Assembly (NCBI RefSeq): GCF_023074175.1
Contig: NZ_JADPKS010000051.1
Location: 124,001-188,000 of the forward strand
Direction of reading: 5' to 3'
Origin: Bradyrhizobium sp. 139
GTDB lineage: Bacteria; Pseudomonadota; Alphaproteobacteria; Rhizobiales; Xanthobacteraceae
Length of the DNA stretch: 64,000 nucleotides
Shown here: piece after piece, positions 1 through 7,169 of the stretch
Layout: the number at the start of each line of letters is the position of its first letter
Numbering within the stretch: position 1 is the stretch's first letter
Made by a program: the position numbers and the translations under genes
The notes under the pieces: model-generated
Databases searched by the model: none
The model's input: only the letters and a program-made list of their open reading frames with translations
Told to the model about the DNA's origin: nothing

Positions 1-418
1 CGAATTTGTGGAAGAAGCCGACTTGGCCGAACATCGGCCCGATGCCGCCCATCTGGAAATGCACCCACTGGATGGTCTGGTAGCGAGACGCGGCATCCTC
101 AGGCAAAAGCTTGCCGGTTTTCTCCGCGAGATATTGCAGGATCGCGCCCGACTCGAACAGCGGCAGCGGCCGGCCGCCAGGACCGTTGGGGTCGAGGATC
201 GCGGGAATCTTGCCGTTCGGATTGAGGGAGAGAAATTCCGGCGTCTTCTGGTCGTCCTTGCCGAAGTCGACGAGGTGGACCTCGTAAGGCAGCCCGATCT
301 CTTCCAGCATGATCGAGACCTTGACGCCGTTCGGCGTCGGCAGGGAATAGAGCTGAAGCAACTCCGGATGCTTGGCCGGCCAGCGCCTGGTGATGGGAAA
401 GGCGGACAGATCAGACAT
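1..418 (-). CDS. Glutathione S-transferase, partial (C-terminus off the left edge)
   Basis: The reverse strand reads into the window edge from an ATG at 418 and gives about 139 residues. The first part is a thioredoxin-like GST N-terminal domain: LYSLPTPNGVKVSIMLEE near residue 22, then NPNGKIPAILDPNGPGG and the glutathione-binding turn LFESGAILQYLAEKTGKLLP. The PNG-KV-I-LEE pattern resembles the YghU/YfcG (nu-class) group, which acts on disulfides and peroxides. The C-terminal helical domain lies mostly outside the window. The subgroup is inferred from the N-terminal motif only. Confidence 0.88.
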   Translation of the reverse strand, partial: MSDLSAFPITRRWPAKHPELLQLYSLPTPNGVKVSIMLEEIGLPYEVHLVDFGKDDQKTPEFLSLNPNGKIPAILDPNGPGGRPLPLFESGAILQYLAEKTGKLLPEDAASRYQTIQWVHFQMGGIGPMFGQVGFFHKF

Positions 419-510
419 CGGGACCCCGGCTTCGCTCGTGAAATTCCGCCTAATCTAGGCGAGCCATCGAACGGCGCAAGGCCGAGCAGTGATCACGCAT
501 CGAAGCCGGA

Positions 511-654
511 CTAAAAAGGCCGCAGCAAATGGCTGGTGGCGTACGCGATATCACTCTGTGCGCGATGCTTGATGAAGAGCTGCCCGGTGACGCGCAGCGC
601 TCCGGTGAATATCAGCGCGAGCATCGCGGTCGCGAACTGACTGGCATCATTCAT
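511..654 (-). CDS. Possible small membrane protein (47 aa)
   Basis: A short reverse frame starts with ATG at 654 after a purine-rich GAGAGA tract. It encodes a protein with one possible hydrophobic segment, residues about 6-22 (FATAMLALIFTGALRVTG), and a basic C-terminus. No family is recognised. It lies between the GST gene and the DUF429 gene on the same strand. It could be a chance frame; the support is only the ribosome-binding tract and the hydrophobic stretch. Confidence 0.3.
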   Translation of the reverse strand: MNDASQFATAMLALIFTGALRVTGQLFIKHRAQSDIAYATSHLLRPF

Positions 655-772
655 CGCAAGAGTCTCTCTCTGGTCGGTTCGCACGGGGAACGCGGGCGGA
701 CCATCGGCAGTTCCTGCACACCTCAAATAAACTGCCACTTTTTCCCGAATCGCAACTCGTCGACCGGCAGGC

Positions 773-1438
773 TCAATAGTTGATCTCCATCCGCAGTCCC
801 CGCGGATCAACCGCGTCCCCGCCGACGCGCTGCGTGCTGTCGCGTGCCGCGGCCGCGCAGGCACAGGCGTCGATGAGATCGTCACGTCCGATGCGGGTGC
901 CGTGACGTTGCGTCAGCCATTTCGGGAGTTTTGTGAAGCCTCGGTTGACCAGGAGCCCGATGCGCCGTTCGCGGCCGCGCGCTGTGGTTTTGCTGTCGAG
1001 CCGAACCTGTCCCGCAAGATTCCAGAAGATCAGTTCCGGATGCGCTTCACCGATCGTCACCTGCCGCGCCGGCGTCATGATCTCGTCGACGTCCCTGATC
1101 TTGTCCCTGATATTCCAGAGCTGCGCGGACACGCCGCGGCCCCTTCCTTCATGTTCCCAGTAGTGACGATTGGCTGCCGCTATGTCGGTAAATGTCCAGA
1201 GATCGCGGCGCGCGCCGAGAAACACGGCGGGGCCAACCAGCTCGCGTGCGCGTAAGTCGCAGGCTCGATAGCCGCTCGGCTTCAATCCGATCGGCATGTC
1301 GATCATCGCACGTGCATGCGGCATCGCAAGCAGCCGCGCGAGACCAGGCGAATAATCGAAGCCGTGATCGCCGCGATCGTCGATCCAGGCCACGACCCAG
1401 CCGTGGCGAAATCCGTCGAGACCGAGGTAGTTCGGCAA
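773..1438 (-). CDS. DUF429 family protein (predicted RNase H-fold nuclease)
   Basis: The protein begins LGLDGFRHGWVVAWIDD, the N-terminal acidic strand of DUF429, followed by MIDMPIGL, the second acidic motif, and later EAHPELIFWNLAG. DUF429 proteins are predicted to have an RNase H-like fold; their substrate is unknown. In-frame ATG codons lie only inside the upstream gene, so a TTG at 1438 just before PNYLGLDGF is the most economical start, about 221 aa. The gene is last in a same-strand run with a carboxymuconolactone decarboxylase-like gene, an ECF sigma factor and a DUF2892 gene. Confidence 0.75.
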   Translation of the reverse strand: MPNYLGLDGFRHGWVVAWIDDRGDHGFDYSPGLARLLAMPHARAMIDMPIGLKPSGYRACDLRARELVGPAVFLGARRDLWTFTDIAAANRHYWEHEGRGRGVSAQLWNIRDKIRDVDEIMTPARQVTIGEAHPELIFWNLAGQVRLDSKTTARGRERRIGLLVNRGFTKLPKWLTQRHGTRIGRDDLIDACACAAAARDSTQRVGGDAVDPRGLRMEINY

Positions 1439-1466
1439 ATTACGTATCCAGATGTCTGCAAGGCAC

Positions 1467-1814
1467 CTATTTTTCTCCCTCGCCTCGATGCCGCTCGAAC
1501 AGGCGCTGTGCCAGCAACGCATGGCCGAGCGTGCCGCCAGCACGTACGGCGGCCGCGATCAATGCGGCTTCGGCGACTTCCTCGCGCGTTGCCCCCGCCT
1601 TCGCAGCCTGCGCCGTATGCACGTCGAGACAATAGGCGCATTGCGTCGTCAGAACGACCGCGAGCGAGATCAGCTCGCGATACTTTGGCGGGATCAACCC
1701 CTCCTTGCGCTCGACCGCGTGGTTGAACGCCAGAAACGCGCTGGCCTCAACCGGCGCCAGCGCTACGAAGGCGGGAATCGATTTCAGATCGTCAGGGTTT
1801 TGATAATCGGTCAT
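1467..1814 (-). CDS. Carboxymuconolactone decarboxylase / AhpD-like protein
   Basis: This 115-residue protein has the helical CMD/AhpD fold signature. The motif CAYCLDVHTAQAAKAG at residues 59-74 supplies the CxxC plus histidine used by AhpD-type enzymes to pass electrons to peroxide-reducing partners. The start ATG at 1814 sits 5 bp after the sigma factor stop; an ATG at 1823 would overlap that stop. Given the CxxCxxH motif, peroxidase or thiol-redox activity is more likely than true decarboxylation. The neighbour is an ECF sigma factor, so it is plausibly a target or partner in an oxidative stress response (inference). Confidence 0.88.
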   Translation of the reverse strand: MTDYQNPDDLKSIPAFVALAPVEASAFLAFNHAVERKEGLIPPKYRELISLAVVLTTQCAYCLDVHTAQAAKAGATREEVAEAALIAAAVRAGGTLGHALLAQRLFERHRGEGEK

Positions 1815-1819
1815 ATCCC

Positions 1820-2341
1820 TCATCTCGTCAGGTATTCGCGCATCAGGGCGCGGGCGCGATGCAGGCGCGCCTTCACGGTCTGCCTGGATGCATCGAGCGC
1901 GGCGGCGATTTCGTCGATGGTCATTTCCTTGACGTCCCGCATCAGCGCGACATCGCGGTAGTGCGGCGGCAGCGCCTCGAAGGCCGCCGCTACGTCGAGC
2001 CGCAGATCGGTTTCGGTGCGCGACAGCAGCAGCGCCTCCGCTTCGTTGAGTTCGATCGCGGGTGCAAGGCCCGCCTTGCGGGCCAGACGCAGACATTCGC
2101 GGCGGACCACGCTGAACAGCCACCCGGAAAACGCGACCAACGAGCGGATCGTGCCGACATGACGGAACAGGATCCACAGCGCCTCCTGGGTTGCGTCCTC
2201 GGCATCCGCCGAGCTCCGGCAGGTGGCGCGTGCGTAGCGGCGGATATCCGGCTGCGCCGTCGCGAGCAGCGACGCGATCGCCTCGGGGTCGCCGAGGCGC
2301 GCCGCCTCGAACAGGTTTGACGAGATCGCCGCCGCACTCAC
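1820..2341 (-). CDS. ECF-type RNA polymerase sigma factor
   Basis: Region 2 is seen as DAEDATQEALWILFRHVG followed by FSGWLFSVVRRECLRLAR. Region 4 is LPPHYRDVALMRDVKEMTID with the helix-turn-helix EIAAALDASRQTVKARLHRA. At 173 aa it has sigma2 and sigma4 only, with no C-terminal extension. The GTG start at 2341 overlaps the stop of the upstream DUF2892 gene (GTGA, 2338-2341), a strong sign of translational coupling. No anti-sigma gene is visible nearby. Control may run through the DUF2892 membrane protein or the CMD protein, but that is speculation. Confidence 0.9.
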   Translation of the reverse strand: MSAAAISSNLFEAARLGDPEAIASLLATAQPDIRRYARATCRSSADAEDATQEALWILFRHVGTIRSLVAFSGWLFSVVRRECLRLARKAGLAPAIELNEAEALLLSRTETDLRLDVAAAFEALPPHYRDVALMRDVKEMTIDEIAAALDASRQTVKARLHRARALMREYLTR

Positions 2342-2547
2342 GACGCCCCTCCTCGGCCGATGCCGGTCATCGCACACATCGGACAATACCCGACGAGTCC
2401 CGTCAATGCGAAGCCTGCGCCACCGAGCGCCAACCACCACGCAGCGGCGCCGGTAAGATACGCGAACGCGGCAATCGCAACCGCGATTCCTGCGGCGATC
2501 CGCAGCGCCTGATGCAGGCCCCCAATGTTCTTCCTGTAAAATGCCAT
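2338..2547 (-). CDS. DUF2892 (YgaP-type) inner membrane protein
   Basis: The 69-residue protein has two hydrophobic helices, about residues 13-32 and 36-55, starting from the family-typical N-terminus MAFYRKNIGGLHQALRI. It ends in a GYCPMCAMTGIG motif with a CxxC pair at the membrane edge. A strong ribosome-binding site, CGGAGGA, lies just upstream of the ATG at 2547. It is the first gene of the run leading into the sigma factor and overlaps that gene by four bases. DUF2892 domains often accompany rhodanese or redox proteins. Confidence 0.85.
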   Translation of the reverse strand: MAFYRKNIGGLHQALRIAAGIAVAIAAFAYLTGAAAWWLALGGAGFALTGLVGYCPMCAMTGIGRGGAS

Positions 2548-2642
2548 GACGTCCTCCGAGATGAGCCGAGGCACAGCGCCTCGACTATCAAGAGGGCGCA
2601 AAGACCGAAAAGGATTCGCGGAGGCCGACCTTTTTTTCGCGA

Positions 2643-3827
2643 TCAGCCTCCGACTGCCTGATAGGCGAGGCGCTTGAACTCGAAGAAGAACGGATTCCAG
2701 AAGCCCATATAGCGCTGAGCCATCAGCACGCCGGCGGTATTGGCCTGCGGACAAATCCACCAATGGGTGCCGGCAAGCCCACCCCACTGAAATTCGCCGG
2801 TCGAATTCGGGGGGTCGAACGGCGTCGGCGCGAAGGTGACGGCGCCGCCGAGGCCAAAGCCCTTGCCGGGGATCGGCCCGAGATTGGCGAACCGGATGGT
2901 CTGGCCGGCGGGCAATTGGTTCGTCATCATCTGCCGTAGCGTGTCGGGCTTCAGCAGCGCATCCGAACCGGGTAGCAGCGCGCGCACCAGCGCAAGCATG
3001 TCGGGCAAGGTCGAAACCAGACCGCCGCCGCCCGACAGCCGCGGAAACGGCCGCCGATAGGCCTGCGGAAACGGAAGATTGTCGGCCCGTGTGAGGCCCG
3101 GCTTCATCGGATCGAGCACGTCGGCGCCGGTGTAGAGCGCAACCAGCCTGCCCTGCTGCGCCTCGGGCACGTAGAAGCCGGTATCGACCATGCCGAGGCG
3201 ATCGAAGATGCGCGCCTTGAGGAAGGCGTCGAGCGCTTGGCCGGAGACGACCTCGACCACGCGGCCGAGCACGTCGGTCGCGACCGAATATTCCCAGCCC
3301 ATGCCGGGATGATAGGACAGCGGCAGATCGGCGAGCTTGTCGATCATGTCGGTCAGCCCCGTGAGCGGATTGAGCACGCTCGCCTCGTTATAGCCTTTGA
3401 ACAGCACAGTGCCGGGATCGAAGATGCCGTAGCTGAGGCCCGAAGTGTGGGTCAGAAGCTGGTGGATCGTGACCGGGCTCTTCGCCGGCTCGACATCGGC
3501 AAGGCTCAAAGCGCCCTGCTTCAGCACCTTGCGATTGCCGAGTTGCGGCAGGAATTTGTCGATCAAATCGTCGAGCCCGATGCGGCCCTCCTCGACCAGC
3601 AGCATGATCGAGCACGTGACGAAGATCTTGGTGTTGGAGAACGCGCGGAAGACGTGGTCGGGCCGGAGCGCAGTGCTCGCCTCACGGTCGGCAAAGCCGA
3701 CGCATTGCTGATCGACGACATCGCGGCCGCGCAGCACGGCCCAGGATGCGCCGGGAATGATCTCCTGATCGACGTAACGCTGCATCGCCGTCCGTGCGGC
3801 GGAAAAATCCGGTGTTCTGGCGTCCAT
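2643..3827 (-). CDS. Serine hydrolase, beta-lactamase/family VIII esterase type
   Basis: The 394-aa protein has the class C beta-lactamase/penicillin-binding fold. The catalytic SxxK is S64-N-T-K67 in FRAFSNTKIF. The second motif is Y180-S-V in GWEYSVATDVLGRVVE, the form seen in EstB-type esterases rather than the YxN of true beta-lactamases. LLTHTSGLSYG near residue 124 and GLGGAVTFAP and WGGLAGTHWW near the end are also typical. There is no signal peptide, so it is probably cytoplasmic and acts on esters. It stands alone between the sigma operon and the acetyltransferase remnant. Confidence 0.88.
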   Translation of the reverse strand: MDARTPDFSAARTAMQRYVDQEIIPGASWAVLRGRDVVDQQCVGFADREASTALRPDHVFRAFSNTKIFVTCSIMLLVEEGRIGLDDLIDKFLPQLGNRKVLKQGALSLADVEPAKSPVTIHQLLTHTSGLSYGIFDPGTVLFKGYNEASVLNPLTGLTDMIDKLADLPLSYHPGMGWEYSVATDVLGRVVEVVSGQALDAFLKARIFDRLGMVDTGFYVPEAQQGRLVALYTGADVLDPMKPGLTRADNLPFPQAYRRPFPRLSGGGGLVSTLPDMLALVRALLPGSDALLKPDTLRQMMTNQLPAGQTIRFANLGPIPGKGFGLGGAVTFAPTPFDPPNSTGEFQWGGLAGTHWWICPQANTAGVLMAQRYMGFWNPFFFEFKRLAYQAVGG

Positions 3828-3902
3828 GTGTGTTTCCCCCAGTTGGTTGGGATGGATATAGCGCGAATTGGCCCGATATGAAGCTCGTCCGGACGGCGCA
3901 GC

Positions 3903-4596
3903 TCATCCCTGCTTCATCAGCGCGGTGACATGCAGGCGGCGGCGGATTTTCATCCCCTGCCGCTGGTACAGCGCAATCGCAGACGTATTGTGCGACAAGA
4001 CATGCAGAAAGGGAAATTCGCCGCGCGCCTCGATCTGGCGCGCGACCGCCGCGAGCAGCGCCTGCGCGTAGCCCCGCCCGCGATGCTCGGGATGGACGCA
4101 GACGGCCGTCATTTCGGTGAAATTGCCCGGCTTCATTCGCTCGCCGGTCATCGCGACGAGTTCGCCGCCAGCGCGGATGCCGAGAAACGTACCGAGCTCA
4201 TGCGTCCGCAACGCGAACGGCCCGGGCTTGGTCAACTCCGTCAGCGCCATCATGGCGGGAACGTCGGCCGCGCCGAGCGCGACGATCTCGGCATCGCGAA
4301 GCGGACGGTCGGCGGGAGATCCGATCATCTGCTCGCAGGGCCCGGCGAGCACGACCTTGAAGCCGGCGGGAACGTCGATGGCCTCCCGCGTGAACAGCGC
4401 GGCAACCTGCGAGCCCGACAGCAACCCACCGAGCGCTGCAAAAACTTGCCGCCGACAAGTCGACCATGTCGGCAAAGGGCGTCATGTCGATGGGATAGCG
4501 CAGCGCCCGGGGGCCACCTTCCGCCAGATGCTTGTGGCTCGTCATCAGCGCACTCCAGATCGGGCGATCAAGCAGCGTCACATCGCTGTCAGGCAC
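3903..4596 (-). pseudogene. GNAT acetyltransferase with a one-base frameshift
   Basis: Two reverse frames join into one FR47-like GNAT protein of about 230 aa. The first, from GTG at 4596, covers LLDRPIWSALMTSHKHLAEG to DMVDLSAASF. The second carries AALGGLLSGSQVAALFTREA through the acetyl-CoA-binding VHPEHRGRGYAQALLAAV to HVTALMKQG. The break is in a run of five A (4440-4444, plus strand); with four, the frame reads through as SAASFAALGG. The catalytic half is otherwise well kept, so this is either a recent mutation or a sequencing error. The GTG follows an AAGGAG tract in the end of the upstream Lin0512 gene. Confidence 0.85.
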
Positions 4597-4603
4597 CGAG
4601 CCG

Positions 4604-4951
4604 TCACTCCTTCTCGAAGCTGACGATGACGGCGGCATTGGCGATGAGGATGGGATCGTTGCCCTGTTCAGCGGCGGAGGGAATCTCCAGCCCGCCCCTG
4701 ACCGCGTTGACCGTTACCGTGCCGTAAGGGAGCTCCTTCGCGACCGCGTCCTTGTCGACCGCCTCGGGATTGGGGACCGCGATCGTCACGTCCACGAACA
4801 TGTCATTCGCGGTCTTCCCGATCATCCGAAAGAAGCCGAGGCTCGAATGCCGGATGGCATCCGATACCGCACGCTTGGCCGCCTTGGTGGCGTCCTTGCC
4901 GTGGACGTCGACGCCCATGCCCATCTCGGTGATACAGCGAACGCGCGTCAT
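4604..4951 (-). CDS. Lin0512 family protein
   Basis: The 115-residue protein matches the Lin0512 family: an N-terminal MTRVRCITEMGMGVDVHGKD, a helix with TKAAKRAVSDAIRHSSLGFF, and a C-terminal strand ILIANAAVIVSFEKE. It is small and soluble. Family members are often linked to ring-cleavage or cyanuric acid-type enzymes but their role is not settled. Its stop lies 7 bp before the GTG of the frameshifted acetyltransferase, so the two were probably cotranscribed. Confidence 0.8.
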   Translation of the reverse strand: MTRVRCITEMGMGVDVHGKDATKAAKRAVSDAIRHSSLGFFRMIGKTANDMFVDVTIAVPNPEAVDKDAVAKELPYGTVTVNAVRGGLEIPSAAEQGNDPILIANAAVIVSFEKE

Positions 4952-5025
4952 GTTTCAGTCCTGTTTGTTGCCAGATGACGGAGTGTCGGCGATCGGGGGA
5001 CGCGAGACAAGTGCGGTTGGTGTTC

Positions 5026-5166
5026 CCGTGTCCCGGACGCGCTGCAACGCCTCAGCGTTGCGGCGCTGAGCCGGGACCCAGGAGGCCACAGAGTTCGCTG
5101 ATGCATGGGCCCCGGCTCTGCAGCGCACCGCTGAAGTAGCGCTGCGCTGCGTCCGGGGCACGAGAC
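5026..5166. repeat. Imperfect palindromic repeat, CCCGGACGC type
   Basis: The left end reads CGTGTCCCGGACGCGCTGC and the right end GCGCTGCGTCCGGGGCACGA, giving complementary arms around a GC-rich centre with further small palindromes. A shorter, tighter copy of the same arms is at 47024-47076. Such elements are scattered in Bradyrhizobium-like genomes. Here it lies between the TPP enzyme stop and the Lin0512 start on the same strand. Confidence 0.8.
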
Positions 5167-5196
5167 TGTTGTTTCGATATCTTCATTACAAGCGCA

Positions 5197-6861
5197 TCAA
5201 GCCTTCGACTTCTCATGCGCCCGCAGTTCATCCACGAGCACCCGCACATTCTCCGAATAGTCGATCGGGATCGAGACGAGATGCACGCCGCCCGCCCTGA
5301 ATGCGGCATCCAGCGTCGGGCCAAAACTGTCGATGCTCTCGATGCGATGGCCCTTGGCGCCATAGGCCTTGGCGTAAAGCACGAAATCGGGATTGCCAAA
5401 AGTCATGCCATAATCGGCAAAGTGATCGACGGCCTGCTTCCAGCGGATCATGCCATAGGCGTTGTCCTCGAGCACCAGCACGACCAAATTGAGATCGAGG
5501 CGGACGGCGGTCTCCATCTCCTGGCTGTTCATCATGAAACCGCCGTCGCCGGCGACGGCGAGCACGCGGCGCTCGGGATAGAGCATCGCGGCCATCATGG
5601 CCGATGGCAAGCCTGCGCCCATAGTCGCCAGCGCATTGTCGAGCAAGAGCGTGTTGGCGACACGGGTGCGGTAGTTGCGCGCGAACCAGATCTTGTACAT
5701 GCCGTTGTCGAGCGCGACGATGCCGTTCTCCGGGATGACCTGGCGGATGTCGTGCACGATGCGCTGCGGCGTCGGCGACCAGCGCGCCTCGGTGGCGCGG
5801 TCGGCGATGTGTTTGAGGATCTCCTCGCGCAACGGCAAAAGCGCCGCCGCCTGCGGCAGATTGCCTTCGAGCCGGTCGGCCAGGAGCTCCAGGCTCGGGC
5901 CGACGTCGCCGACGACCTCGGCATCGGGGAAATAGACCAGTTCGACGCTGGCCGGCGTGTAGCTGACGTGAATGACCTTCGGCCCCGACGGCCCCATGAT
6001 GAAGGGCGGCTTCTCGATCGGATCATGGCCGATCGCAACGATCAGATCGGCCGCGTCGATCGCGTCATGGACGTAGTCGCGCTCGGACAGCGCCGCCGTG
6101 CCCATGTAGAGATTGGTGCCGCCGGGCACCGTGCCCTTCCCCATCTGCGTCGTGAAAAACGGAATGCCGGTCCGCCGCACGAAGCTGGCGATGCCGTGGG
6201 TCGAGCTCGGCCGGCTGGTCGCAGCACCCATCATCACCAATGGACGTCTTGCAGCCAGGATCATCGCGGCGGCGCGGTCGAGCGCGGCGCGATGGGCGAC
6301 CGGAATTTCAATCGGATGGACCGGGATCACGGGGGCGGCGGGCACTTCATCGCCCGCGATATCCTCGGGCAGTTCGAGATGCACCGGCCCCGGACGCTCC
6401 TCCATCGCCACGCGGAACGCATCGCGGACCACGGTCGGGATGCTGGAGGCACTGATGATCTGCCGCGACAGCTTCGTCAGCGGCTTCATGGTCGCAACCA
6501 CGTCCACGATCTGGAAGCGCGCCTGCCGGCTGCTCATGATCGGCTTCTGGCCGGTAATCAAAATCATCGGCATCGCGCCGAGATGGGCATAGGCCGCCCC
6601 CGTGGACAGGTTGAGTGCGCCGGGGCCGAGCGTCGACAGACACACGCCCGGCTTGCCGGTCAGCCGCCCGTGCGTGGCCGCCATGAAGGCGGCGGCCTGC
6701 TCGTGGCGGGTCAGGACCAGCTCGATCTTGGAGGTGCGCAGCGATTCGACCAGGTCGAGATTTTCCTCTCCCGGGACGCCGAAGATGCGATCGACGCCTT
6801 CGTTCTCCAGCGCGGCGACAAACAGATCCGATGCTTTTACTTTGCGTTCCTGCCCGCTCAT
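5197..6861 (-). CDS. Acetolactate synthase-like thiamine diphosphate enzyme (catabolic type)
   Basis: The 554-aa protein has the three-domain layout of TPP enzymes. The N-terminal PYR domain holds the catalytic glutamate in VLTRHEQAAAFMAATHGR, the middle domain includes VMMGAATSRPSS, and the C-terminal PP domain has the cofactor motif GDGGFMMNSQEMETA ending in LEDNAYGMIRWKQ. An ATG at 6861 fits the family N-terminus (KASDLFVAALENEGVDRIFG); the longer frame adds 25 unrelated residues. No small regulatory subunit gene is adjacent, which argues for a catabolic or broad-specificity carboligase rather than branched-chain biosynthesis. The true substrate cannot be read from the sequence. Confidence 0.9.
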   Translation of the reverse strand: MSGQERKVKASDLFVAALENEGVDRIFGVPGEENLDLVESLRTSKIELVLTRHEQAAAFMAATHGRLTGKPGVCLSTLGPGALNLSTGAAYAHLGAMPMILITGQKPIMSSRQARFQIVDVVATMKPLTKLSRQIISASSIPTVVRDAFRVAMEERPGPVHLELPEDIAGDEVPAAPVIPVHPIEIPVAHRAALDRAAAMILAARRPLVMMGAATSRPSSTHGIASFVRRTGIPFFTTQMGKGTVPGGTNLYMGTAALSERDYVHDAIDAADLIVAIGHDPIEKPPFIMGPSGPKVIHVSYTPASVELVYFPDAEVVGDVGPSLELLADRLEGNLPQAAALLPLREEILKHIADRATEARWSPTPQRIVHDIRQVIPENGIVALDNGMYKIWFARNYRTRVANTLLLDNALATMGAGLPSAMMAAMLYPERRVLAVAGDGGFMMNSQEMETAVRLDLNLVVLVLEDNAYGMIRWKQAVDHFADYGMTFGNPDFVLYAKAYGAKGHRIESIDSFGPTLDAAFRAGGVHLVSIPIDYSENVRVLVDELRAHEKSKA

Positions 6862-7169
6862 GTCGCCTCCGCACGCCGTGCCAGCTCCCGCATTCCGCGG
6901 GACCGGACGCATGGTAGCGGCTCGTGGCGCAGGCACAACTCACAAAGAGGCGCGCGTGGTGCGGTGCCGATGGCGGCACTGCCGCCGCTGACGATGCATC
7001 TCGGCTTTCTCGGCCAGCCCAGCGACGGCCACGACATCCACGACGGGGCGTTCTCGGCGCTCGGCGTGCATCATTTCTAGGTCACAGCTTCGCCTCGGAA
7101 AAATGCCGATGATCCAGTCGAGGAAGACGTCCCGGTTCGGCAGCACGATGCGGCGGAGCGCGCGGGCAA
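6862..7169. other. Intergenic region, no feature recognised
   Basis: About 308 bases of GC-rich sequence lie between the TPP enzyme start and the helicase stop. Frames here are short, with no family match and no ribosome-binding site. It should contain the promoter of the TPP enzyme gene, but no confident -35/-10 pair was seen. Confidence 0.5.

Noticed and set aside
8..514. Plus-strand frame of 168 codons at the left edge
   Set aside because: It is the complement of a clear GST on the other strand and has no family character.
2643..3827. Resistance beta-lactamase
   Set aside because: The motif is SxxK with YSV and no signal peptide, which fits a family VIII esterase better than a periplasmic beta-lactamase.
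5215..7080. Plus-strand frame of 621 codons
   Set aside because: It is the antisense shadow of the TPP enzyme; histidine- and arginine-rich translation without motifs.
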